Source: CAZLFQ01 sp964558975
GTDB taxonomy: Bacteria > Pseudomonadota > Alphaproteobacteria > Rickettsiales > Midichloriaceae
Direction: 5' to 3'
Assembly: GCA_964558975.1 (NCBI GenBank)
Contig: CAZLFQ010000001.1
Span: 806,001-870,000 of the forward strand
DNA: 64,000 bases
Shown here: positions 1 through 7,547 of the stretch, piece by piece
Layout: every line of letters starts with the position of its first letter
Numbering within the stretch: the first letter of the stretch is position 1
Translations under genes and position numbers: made by a program
Notes under the pieces: generated by a model
Databases searched by the model: none
Told to the model about the DNA's origin: nothing
Seen by the model: the letters and a program-made list of their open reading frames with translations, nothing else

Positions 1-221
1 GGATATAGCTACTATAGAAAAAGTTGCTGTAAATACACAATGGTTTCAAAACTTATAAACGAGACTAATAAATATTTTAAAAGATGATCAAAAGAAAACT
101 AGTATCCCGCATAAGTATTTAATACCTGAAAATTTTCAATGAGTTCAATTAGATTTGTATTTTGCAAAGCATTTAAGAATGCAGCACGATATACTCAGTT
201 GAGGATCGTGTGTTTAAAGGT
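1..221. other. Degenerate left-edge region without an intact gene
   Basis: I see no intact gene here. Plus-strand frame 2 runs through almost the whole stretch broken only by a TAA at 56-58 and two later TGA codons, with protein-like composition between the stops, so it may be the decayed end of a gene lying beyond the left edge. No family is recognisable. Confidence 0.3.
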
Positions 222-323
222 TTAGCGTCTATATTGTGCTACTTCAAAGTTATCAAACCAAGCTCTCCTATGGCAGTGCTTCCATGATCTTGCGTCGCTG
301 GGTTCGATGTAATGTAAGGTCAT
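222..323 (-). pseudogene. Truncated fourth ORF of the methyltransferase-helicase-nuclease operon
   Basis: A 33-codon frame starts at ATG 323-321 and stops at TAA 224-222. It lies 8 bases after the frame-corrected end of the GIY-YIG nuclease gene and has a good ribosome binding site (GAGAGG, a few bases upstream), so it was probably a translated fourth gene of that operon. The peptide contains W-K-H-C-H-R-R-A-W-F-D-N-F; a Cys followed by RRAW/F near an N terminus is reminiscent of RecB-like PD-(D/E)XK nucleases, but this is only a resemblance. No continuation was recognised in other frames downstream, so I read it as a truncated remnant. Confidence 0.35.
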
Positions 324-429
324 GATTCCTCTCACATGCTTTTTTCTTTAATGTCATTAGACTCTACATCGTATCTATAATTTATTATTTCTCCATTTAT
401 AAGAAGAAGAACAGCCTGCTCTATTACAT

Positions 430-1497
430 TTAGTGGTGCGACAAACCACTCGCGGGGGTAAATCTGGTGCCGTTCGCGTCATAAACGTCTATATTAAGGC
501 AGGCACTTCCAAAGAATGTGTGAAGTAGTTGCTCTAGCTTTTGCGGGTTTAGATTATAGCACTGATATACTGCTATAACTGATACTGCAGCCATTAAATA
601 AGTTGGTTCTTGGCTGGCATTTTTAATTCGCTCTTCTACTGGAACAGTTGAAAAACCAATTTTATATAAGTGTGGAATTTCTTTAATTTTCTGGTTATCG
701 CTCAGAGAGCGCAGAATGTAAATAAATCCTGTTGAAGCATCTTTTGTAGTTACATTCTCAAAGTCTTCCAGCAATTCATCATCATGAGTTGTTACACGAC
801 GACCATCTTTGTATAATTCAGCCGCCAGAGAACGAAGCAGCATGTCTGACTCGGTGCCGTTCTCAAATATAACCCTAAGTCTTGCATTGACGTTTCCGTT
901 TACATTTCCACGCTTACCAACTTCTTCTACATAGAGCAAAATGCCTCTTAATACGAAGAATAACCCCTGTTCAATCTGTTTCTCTTTTGAGAATTTACGG
1001 AGTTTTCTATTCCCATTTTTTAAGTCTAACTGGCATTGAACAAATAAACTTTCAAACTTCATAAAGTCTTTGCATGGTTTTCTTTTAGCCACATAATCAG
1101 GCATGATTGCTTCTTTAGGAATAAACTTAATTTTGAATATATTCTCTGCATCACTGTCTAAAATTCCAGAATCATCGCCAAGTACATCATCTATTGAGTT
1201 TATTTTTTTAACTTGCACATCTAGTAATTTGTATTGGTCGTATGCTTTCAGAGCTTCAATTTTATCTGGATTTTCTCTAATGCCTTTTAGCCTCTGATAG
1301 AGTATAGTTTCCTTGATATTTTCACCTAGCTGAGGCTCAAACCCCTTTTCTGTAACAAAGTCATTAATCTCATTAAAAGAAGAAATAAGTCGTTCATCAG
1401 CAGTAATGGCAGCCGAAGCCTTTGGCTTTACTGTCAGCAAGCGTTCTGGGTCTTCTCTTAATATCTTATCAAGTTCGTCTTTAAAGTTCACCCGCAT
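430..1497 (-). CDS. GIY-YIG nuclease (T5orf172 domain), YeeC-like, C terminus lost by frameshift
   Basis: Third gene of a methyltransferase-helicase-nuclease operon, 355 aa as it stands. The C-terminal domain from about residue 257 carries the GIY-YIG signature in T5orf172 form (F-I-Y-I-L, then L-Y-K-I-G about 20 residues on, an Arg in E-E-R-I and E-Q-L-L-H), typical of nuclease subunits such as B. subtilis YeeC. The frame ends at R-F-T-P-A-S-G. A one-base shift in the C5 run at 454-458 restores the family's P-R-E-W-F-V motif and 36 further codons to a TGA at 334-332, so the full gene would span 332-1497. The start overlaps the helicase end by 17 bp; a GTG at 1491 with better spacing to AGAGGG is an alternative start. 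Role by family: DNA cleavage partner of the methyltransferase. Whether the frameshift is biological or a homopolymer sequencing error cannot be told from sequence alone. Confidence 0.8.
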   Translation of the reverse strand: MRVNFKDELDKILREDPERLLTVKPKASAAITADERLISSFNEINDFVTEKGFEPQLGENIKETILYQRLKGIRENPDKIEALKAYDQYKLLDVQVKKINSIDDVLGDDSGILDSDAENIFKIKFIPKEAIMPDYVAKRKPCKDFMKFESLFVQCQLDLKNGNRKLRKFSKEKQIEQGLFFVLRGILLYVEEVGKRGNVNGNVNARLRVIFENGTESDMLLRSLAAELYKDGRRVTTHDDELLEDFENVTTKDASTGFIYILRSLSDNQKIKEIPHLYKIGFSTVPVEERIKNASQEPTYLMAAVSVIAVYQCYNLNPQKLEQLLHTFFGSACLNIDVYDANGTRFTPASGLSHH

Positions 1498-3418
1498 CCC
1501 TCTTTCTTTTCTTATCTCTCAAATATATCAAGGCTTCAGCCATGCGCCTTTCTTGAGGGTCAAAAGACTCCTTGGTAGGTTCGCGACTTAGCATTTTAAT
1601 GAATTCACTGATTTTCGGATAGAGAATTACTGCTTCTTCATCAGTCATGTGAATTCTAGCAGCTTGGATTGCTTCCTGAATTACCTTGAAAACCTGTGCT
1701 GTGACTGATTTTGATATAATTTCAAAGGCTTCTTGAAATGGGTTTATTTTATCAATCAAATCTATGTGTAAATCTTCGATGTTGATGAACTGACCAGCCA
1801 TTCTTATGAAACGCTTATCCCCAGTCTCTTTGAGTTCGCCATTCTTTATAACTGAATCTACAACGACATGCTGGCGGACTTCTTCAATTTCTGAATTGCT
1901 TAAATCTGGATATTTAATCTTTATGATTTTCGGAATCATAACCCTGTTAATCACTTCAGCATCCACATTGCCAGTGAAGGACTTTAACATTTTATCATTT
2001 TGCAAGATTGTAGCTTTCAAGTCGTTTAAGTCAGACTCGAGAATATCTTTAACACGTTTAGATGATGGCTCTTTGAAACCACGAATTTTTATTTCTCCAG
2101 CTTCGGCATTATCTTCATCTGATAGCTTGGTTTTAAACTTAAAGCTTGGCGCAAGCACTTGTTCCATCAATAGAGAGCAAGTAATTGCCTTTAGCATGTC
2201 GTTTACAGCTATAGTAACTTGGTCATCCGTTGCATCTGGCTGTGCAATCAAATTGGTAAACTGTGCATGGTTTTTGTTATCACTATCACGAGTGCAACGC
2301 CCAATAATCTGGATTATTTCAGTTAGTGATCCTCGATAACCAACAGTTAAAGCATGTTGACAATAAGGCCAGTCAAAACCTTCTTTTGCCATTCCCAGCG
2401 CAATGACTAGATCCATATCATCGGGACTTTTTATTTCGCGCAAGTAGGTAACAATTTTATCTCTATTGCGAGGCTCATCGTCCACAAGGTTGGCTACTTT
2501 TATAATCTTGCCGTCTTTATATCTTTTCAGGAAAATAACACCTGTGTTTTCATCTTGATAAGTTACCTCGCCAATTTTATCTAATATAGTCTCAACTTCT
2601 AAATACTTATCCTTAGTAGATTCCCCCGCATTAACATTAGGTATATGTAAAATTGTCTTTTTATCGGTATCTAAAACTTCATCAATAGCAGCGGTATATT
2701 TTCCCTGATAGAAATGGTAGCCAATACCAAGAGACTTGAGATAAGTATAGCCATTAAGCTGTTCATAATAGTTGTAAGTTACTTTAGTAAATTTATCTTC
2801 ATCTTCAGGATTTAGAATAGCAATGCCATCACCACGGAAATATGATCCTGTCATCGCGACTACATGCGCTGTTGATTTTGTCATTATAGAGTGAAGTAAG
2901 CTTCCTAGTACGCTGCTTTCTTTATCAGCTGAAACATGATGGAACTCATCTATTGCAAGTAGACAATTATTAAACTGTTCTTCTCTCGCGACTTCAAATG
3001 CAAAGCGTAATGTTGCATGGGTGCAAATCAAGATTTTTTCCTCATTCTCTAAAAAACGTAAAAAGGCTTTAACTTTACTTTCGCTTTGATCTCCTCCAAT
3101 CGTGCATAGATTATATTCTAGGTTTGGCTGCCAATCAGCAAAAAAGCCATTTGCTGTTAAACTTGTTGTACCAAAAGATCCACCTATCGATCGTTCGGGC
3201 ACAGCTACAATTACCTTTTTGATTCCTTGATTATGCAATTTATCTAATGCAATGAACATCAACGCTCTTGATTTCCCTGAAGCAGGTGGCGCTTTTAATA
3301 GTAAATACTGAGCGTCACGAGCTTGAAAAGCGCGCTCTTGCATCTCACGCATACCCATGGAGTTGATCTTAGTACTTTTCCCTGTCTTCTCATATTTGAC
3401 TTCTACAATATTAGGCAT
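1481..3418 (-). CDS. DEAD/DEAH-box helicase of an R-M-like operon (YeeB-like)
   Basis: About 645 aa superfamily 2 helicase. Near the N terminus lies a Walker A variant, A-P-P-A-S-G-K-S; the DEAH-type Walker B is D-E-F-H (A-I-D-E-F-H-H); T-G-S-Y follows as motif III, and the C-terminal RecA-like half has G-M-A-K-E-G-F-D-W-P and the arginine-finger motif I-I-G-R-C-T-R. Length and layout match YeeB of B. subtilis, the helicase beside the DnmA (YeeA) adenine methyltransferase. I chose ATG 3418 because GAGG overlapping the methyltransferase stop codon sits 8 bases upstream; an upstream ATG at 3439 is also possible. It probably couples DNA translocation to the modification/restriction partners encoded on either side. 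Confidence 0.82.
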   Translation of the reverse strand: MPNIVEVKYEKTGKSTKINSMGMREMQERAFQARDAQYLLLKAPPASGKSRALMFIALDKLHNQGIKKVIVAVPERSIGGSFGTTSLTANGFFADWQPNLEYNLCTIGGDQSESKVKAFLRFLENEEKILICTHATLRFAFEVAREEQFNNCLLAIDEFHHVSADKESSVLGSLLHSIMTKSTAHVVAMTGSYFRGDGIAILNPEDEDKFTKVTYNYYEQLNGYTYLKSLGIGYHFYQGKYTAAIDEVLDTDKKTILHIPNVNAGESTKDKYLEVETILDKIGEVTYQDENTGVIFLKRYKDGKIIKVANLVDDEPRNRDKIVTYLREIKSPDDMDLVIALGMAKEGFDWPYCQHALTVGYRGSLTEIIQIIGRCTRDSDNKNHAQFTNLIAQPDATDDQVTIAVNDMLKAITCSLLMEQVLAPSFKFKTKLSDEDNAEAGEIKIRGFKEPSSKRVKDILESDLNDLKATILQNDKMLKSFTGNVDAEVINRVMIPKIIKIKYPDLSNSEIEEVRQHVVVDSVIKNGELKETGDKRFIRMAGQFINIEDLHIDLIDKINPFQEAFEIISKSVTAQVFKVIQEAIQAARIHMTDEEAVILYPKISEFIKMLSREPTKESFDPQERRMAEALIYLRDKKRKRDAGEL

Positions 3419-3428
3419 TTTTATTACC

Positions 3429-6140
3429 TCATTTTTCATCAGCGATCATTTTCTCATAAAGTTTGAATAAATGTTCTAAACGCTCTTCATCGCTGCTAAA
3501 TGGTTTGGAACGATAACAACGCTCAACTGCTAAATCTAAATTATGATGAGCTTCGCGTAACCCAGCAGGCATTTTGTCTGGGTCATAAAGCTGTGCCATT
3601 GTTTTTTCTGAGTGCTTTTCTCTTTGCTCCAGTATAGCATAAACACATTGTTTGATATTTTCTGTTTGAGCGGGTGTTAGCGGTGGAATGGGGAATGTAT
3701 TATAACATAATTCCGAAGAATATCTGAAATCAGTTTTTAATCGCCCCGCTACTGCTCTAACCCAAACCATATGCATAAGAGATGATAAAACACCAAACAC
3801 ATATGTCTTAGCGTTATAAACCCCTAGATTAGGCGCAACAATAACCGAATCAGCTCCCAAATAAGCCATAGGAATATATTTTCTTTTTTCAGAAGTAACG
3901 CTTGGAATCAGTATTGATTGAGATTTTTGGAAACTAATTTGAACGAATCTATGGGGTTGCTCTGCGAATGTTCTAGTACTCTGAGCTTTACTTTTGAGCC
4001 TATTATCTTTTACAAGTTTCAGTCTTCTATTTATAAATGGAATTTTCATTGCTTTTTCAACATCTTTATCTTCAATCCATAAGCAATATCTTTTAAGGCT
4101 TTTTAGGAATTCATAAGCTCCTACTAATTCACGGATAAAGATCCTTGATTCAGGATATTCGTCGATTAAAGAAGCTCTCTCTTCCTCGCTTAGAATTAAA
4201 TACCCTCCGTCTCTTGCCATACTTCCAAAGACCATTTTTGATAAGTTTTTTGATAATGTCTTAGGTCTTCTGCCAACTATAATATTTTTGCCTGATTGCA
4301 GATAAGGATTTATATTATCTACATAAAAACTCGTTTTTTCAGTAAAGATTATTTTCTTTAAATTTGAAATCTTTTTCAATCCCACGATTACACATATAAC
4401 CCCGGCATTTTTTTTGCCAAAATTCTTCCATTTAAAGGATTGAAAGCAAAAACTAATTTCTATATTTTTTTCAAATATGTGAGGCCATAGTAATTCTACT
4501 TGCTCACCTTGACAGATTGAGTTAGTCGATACAAATGCTAATTGTAAATTCGAATTTTTTATATATTCTGCACCCTTCAAAAACCAGCAAGATATATAAT
4601 CTAGATTCTTAAATTTCTTTGTATTTTGATTCATTGTTTTGTTAATGACACATTCTAAATCTAGCTTTTGTTCTTTTGATTGCATCTTTCCACCCAAATA
4701 AGGGGGATTTCCTAAAATATAGATTTCAGCATCTTTTGTTTTTGGGCAAACTTTCTCCCAATCTAATCTAGTTGCATTACCACATACTATTTGTCCACTT
4801 TCTCTTAGAGGTAATGAAACAATTGAGGAGCCAAATAATTCGCTAGAGACGACATTCATTTGATGCTCTGCTAACCATAGTGAAAGAACTGCTACCTCAC
4901 TTGCAAAATTATCTAGCTCAATACCATAAAACTGGTTAAGTCTAATTCCAGTCATAATAGTTGATTTTTCTCCAGCCCATTCTTTACTTATCTGTTGCAG
5001 CTGCTTGAAAATATTTATTTCGAGTATTCGTAGTTCTTTATATGCTATAATTAGAAAATTCCCCGAGCCACATGCCGGGTCAAAGATTTTAAGATTGTAT
5101 ATTCTTTCTAAGAGTTTCTTAAGTTTTAGTGGATTATCCTTGTTAATTTTTAATTGATCATACAGCTCATTTAAGAATAAAGGCTCTATAACTTTCTTGA
5201 TGTTTGGCACAGAAGTATAATGCATACCTAAACTACTTCTCTGTTCAGGATTAACAACTGCTTGGATCATTGAGCCGAAAATATCTGGGTTAATATCTTT
5301 CCAATGAAGCCCTCCTATTTCAATTAGCAATTTTCTAGAGGATTTTGTGAACTTAGGAGAATAGTATTCATTACTAAATAAACCGCCATTGACGTAATCA
5401 AAATCTCTCAAAAAAACTGGAGCTTTAATTTTTGTCCTGTCTTTATAGGGAGTATTTAACATCTCAAAAAGCTTTCTTAAGAAAGAATCTAAGTCACTTC
5501 CATCCTCTTCAGTAAGTGAGCTAACCGCTTTTGTAAATAACCCCTTTTCCTTTGTAAATAGCCCTGTATCTTCGGCAAAGAAACAAAACAAAAGTCTTGA
5601 AAAGAAGATATTAAACTTTTTTAGGTTTTTATCATTTTCAAGATTCTCCCCTAACTTAGGATTAGCTTTAATAAGCTCATCATATAATTTCACCATTTTG
5701 TAAGCTGCTTTAACATCCGCAGGGTTTTCATAGGATTCTGTGTATTTCTCCTTCCCTGCTAATGGTAGGAAGAAGTCAGCATTTTCAGGTAGTTCTGAAA
5801 TATTGATATTTAAAGTCTCTTCCGTCTTTGTATCAATCGCTTCTAATGATTTATCATCAGTAACAATAATGAATCTCGGGTTATACTTGAATGTATTTTG
5901 GTCATGATCCAAAGTTTCAATTGTCTTATGAATATTCTCTCTTGAGACTTTCTGAAAGAACAGCTTCTTCCTTAGTATAACTTGATCTCTCCTTTTAGAT
6001 AAGTTTCTATTACCGCTCTTTAAAAGGCTAATAGTTGATTTTGGTATGTCATAAGACTGTAAAAAATCAAAAATAAAGTCCTTTTCGGAATAATTTTTAA
6101 TAAGTTTCTCTAGCCTTCCTTGGTATTTATCAAAGTTCAT
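3429..6140 (-). CDS. MmeI-like N6-adenine DNA methyltransferase (DnmA/YeeA-like)
   Basis: About 903 aa class I SAM-dependent DNA methyltransferase. AdoMet motif I is F-D-P-A-C-G-S-G-N-F (about residue 355-365) and the catalytic motif IV is N-P-P-Y (about residue 480), as in N6-adenine methylases. Downstream is an MmeI-type target recognition region (F-G-S-M-A-R-D-G-G-Y-L, then F-I-R-E-L-V-G and C-L-W-I), followed by P-I-P-P-L-T and a helical C-terminal region. The N terminus shows no obvious D-EXK nuclease as in MmeI itself, consistent with a separate nuclease subunit (the GIY-YIG protein). It is first in an operon with the helicase (stop/start adjacent). Start: ATG 6140 is 10 bases after AGGGG; ATG 6149 is the alternative. 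Probably the modification and specificity subunit of an R-M-like defence module. Confidence 0.85.
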   Translation of the reverse strand: MNFDKYQGRLEKLIKNYSEKDFIFDFLQSYDIPKSTISLLKSGNRNLSKRRDQVILRKKLFFQKVSRENIHKTIETLDHDQNTFKYNPRFIIVTDDKSLEAIDTKTEETLNINISELPENADFFLPLAGKEKYTESYENPADVKAAYKMVKLYDELIKANPKLGENLENDKNLKKFNIFFSRLLFCFFAEDTGLFTKEKGLFTKAVSSLTEEDGSDLDSFLRKLFEMLNTPYKDRTKIKAPVFLRDFDYVNGGLFSNEYYSPKFTKSSRKLLIEIGGLHWKDINPDIFGSMIQAVVNPEQRSSLGMHYTSVPNIKKVIEPLFLNELYDQLKINKDNPLKLKKLLERIYNLKIFDPACGSGNFLIIAYKELRILEINIFKQLQQISKEWAGEKSTIMTGIRLNQFYGIELDNFASEVAVLSLWLAEHQMNVVSSELFGSSIVSLPLRESGQIVCGNATRLDWEKVCPKTKDAEIYILGNPPYLGGKMQSKEQKLDLECVINKTMNQNTKKFKNLDYISCWFLKGAEYIKNSNLQLAFVSTNSICQGEQVELLWPHIFEKNIEISFCFQSFKWKNFGKKNAGVICVIVGLKKISNLKKIIFTEKTSFYVDNINPYLQSGKNIIVGRRPKTLSKNLSKMVFGSMARDGGYLILSEEERASLIDEYPESRIFIRELVGAYEFLKSLKRYCLWIEDKDVEKAMKIPFINRRLKLVKDNRLKSKAQSTRTFAEQPHRFVQISFQKSQSILIPSVTSEKRKYIPMAYLGADSVIVAPNLGVYNAKTYVFGVLSSLMHMVWVRAVAGRLKTDFRYSSELCYNTFPIPPLTPAQTENIKQCVYAILEQREKHSEKTMAQLYDPDKMPAGLREAHHNLDLAVERCYRSKPFSSDEERLEHLFKLYEKMIADEK

Positions 6141-6200
6141 AAGCACCATTCCCCTATTTAGCTACTTCCAGCTGACTTCTTCAGACAGGCCAACTTACTT

Positions 6201-6221
6201 ACCTTTTTAAAGAAAAAAGGT
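6201..6221 (-). terminator. AT-rich hairpin downstream of the WGR gene
   Basis: ACCTTTTT (6201-6208) and AAAAAGGT (6214-6221) form an 8-bp stem with a 5-base loop. It lies between the WGR gene end (6267) and the methyltransferase start. There is no long U-tract after it on the minus strand, so terminator function is tentative. Confidence 0.3.
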
Positions 6222-6266
6222 TAATAAATAGTTAATAGAAAAAACAATTCTTTTAAGTGGGATTAA

Positions 6267-6521
6267 CTATTGGTGATGCGATTTATAGCCCTTTTTATTG
6301 CGAATCTCAGCTATATCATAAATTTGGTTGCAGGCTTCATTAATAGTGGTGAAAGTCATCATCCTGAACCCACCTAACCTATTTTTAAGACCGCCCCAGC
6401 TTTGGGTAATAGTCCATTCCCCAAATAAGTTTTTTTGTAAATATACGTTGTAATACCGGTATTTCGAATGCCAACGCCAAACTCTTTGAATAGGCTGCTC
6501 TAGTATGATTTTTTCTTGCAT
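6267..6521 (-). CDS. WGR domain-containing protein
   Basis: 84 aa, almost entirely one WGR domain: R-Y-Y-N-V-Y-L followed by L-F-G-E-W-T-I-T-Q-S-W-G-G and then G-G-F-R, matching the family core W-x-x-x-W-G-R (here W-G-G-L-K-N-R-L-G). WGR domains are nucleic-acid-binding modules found in PARPs and in short stand-alone bacterial proteins common on plasmids and integrative elements. It sits between the defence operon and the serine recombinase on the same strand. A DNA-binding accessory role on the element is inference. Confidence 0.72.
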   Translation of the reverse strand: MQEKIILEQPIQRVWRWHSKYRYYNVYLQKNLFGEWTITQSWGGLKNRLGGFRMMTFTTINEACNQIYDIAEIRNKKGYKSHHQ

Positions 6522-6607
6522 AAAGTTATCTCTTAAGTATTGTTAACTTAAGATGATATTGCCCTTGAATCTTTGTTTGGCGACATGATTTGGGCTCAAA
6601 TGAAATA

Positions 6608-7165
6608 CTAAGCTACTTTTTTTAGTGTTCTATAAAGCACGCTTTTGCTTATCTTAAACATATCACAGATCTGCTTAATATCAGTATCTTTGTCTTCATG
6701 AAGCTTTTGGATGATTTTCACTTGGCTGTCAGATACTTTCGGTTTTCTTCCCCCATTCCTACCCCTAGCCCTTGCAGCCATGAGTCCAGCCATTGTTCTT
6801 TCTCTGATTAAATCTCTTTCAAACTCAGCAATAGACGCAAACATATGGAAAAATAACTTACCACTAGATGTAGATGTATCTATATTTTCTTGTATAGATT
6901 TAAAGCCAATATTGTTTTGCTTGAACCATTCTATTTCTTCCATAAGATGTTTGAGAGAGCGGCCTAACCTGTCTAATTTATAGACGACTACAATATCTTG
7001 ATTAGGTCGCAAATATTTCTTCATTCCTTCATATTCTTCTCTTTCAGTTTTTGTTCCTGAAATCTTTTCAGAATAGATTTTCTCACATCCCGCTTTTTTC
7101 AAAGCATCTATCTGTAATTCCAGATTTTGACTTTCAGTAGAAACTCTTGCGTATCCGATAAACAT
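6608..7165 (-). CDS. Small serine recombinase (resolvase/invertase family)
   Basis: 185 aa from ATG 7165. The N-terminal catalytic domain begins M-F-I-G-Y-A-R-V-S-T with the nucleophilic Ser in R-V-S-T; conserved K-L-D-R-L-G-R-S (catalytic Arg) and E-R-D-L-I-R-E-R-T follow, then G-R-N-G-G-R-K-P-K and a C-terminal helix-turn-helix (I-K-Q-I-C-D-M-F-K-I-S-K-S). This is the full length of Tn3-type resolvases/invertases. The longer open frame upstream of 7165 lacks family similarity. It may resolve or invert part of the element; no paired recombination sites were identified by eye. Confidence 0.9.
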   Translation of the reverse strand: MFIGYARVSTESQNLELQIDALKKAGCEKIYSEKISGTKTEREEYEGMKKYLRPNQDIVVVYKLDRLGRSLKHLMEEIEWFKQNNIGFKSIQENIDTSTSSGKLFFHMFASIAEFERDLIRERTMAGLMAARARGRNGGRKPKVSDSQVKIIQKLHEDKDTDIKQICDMFKISKSVLYRTLKKVA

Positions 7166-7269
7166 AATTTGTAAATTAATTATTTGTTCCAAAAGCAAAC
7201 TAGAAGTTTCTAAACTCATTAGCAAGGGGTAATTACGGCACTTAGATAACGAAATGGCAAAAGACACAA

Positions 7270-7497
7270 TTAAAGTGCAAAAAGAATTGTTTTAAGGGTT
7301 CTGAATAAACTGTGTCGCAAACGGTCGTTTGTGGGTAGATAAAAATTTAGACATTGTGAGAACCAGTCTTTAATAAAAAACCAACCTACTACGCCTAAAA
7401 CAAAGGAAATAAAAGGAATTAAGAACAATGAATCAAGACTTCTAATAAGCCCAGCCACAAATAATCTTATTACAGCATTACAAAATATAGCTAACAA
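7270..7497 (-). CDS. Small putative membrane protein
   Basis: 75-aa open frame, TTG start at 7497, with a strongly hydrophobic stretch (roughly residues 20-45, L-F-L-I-P-F-I-S-F-V-L-G-V-V-G-W-F-F) that could be a transmembrane helix, and a more polar C terminus. No clear ribosome binding site and no family recognised. It lies between the RadC-like gene and the recombinase on the same strand, 104 bases upstream of the chosen recombinase start. It may be spurious. Confidence 0.3.
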   Translation of the reverse strand: MLAIFCNAVIRLFVAGLIRSLDSLFLIPFISFVLGVVGWFFIKDWFSQCLNFYLPTNDRLRHSLFRTLKTILFAL

Positions 7498-7547
7498 CTA
7501 GTACACTTACAACATCTCTAATTAATAGAAAATACAATATAATTGCA

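Noticed and set aside
1806..2339. 177-aa plus-strand open frame inside the helicase gene
   Set aside because: Antisense shadow of a conserved helicase; Ser/Leu-rich composition and no ribosome site.
222..6140. DISARM, BREX or Dnd-type defence system
   Set aside because: No PglZ, PglX partner set, DUF1998, phospholipase D or sulfur-modification genes; the three-gene yeeABC pattern explains the operon.
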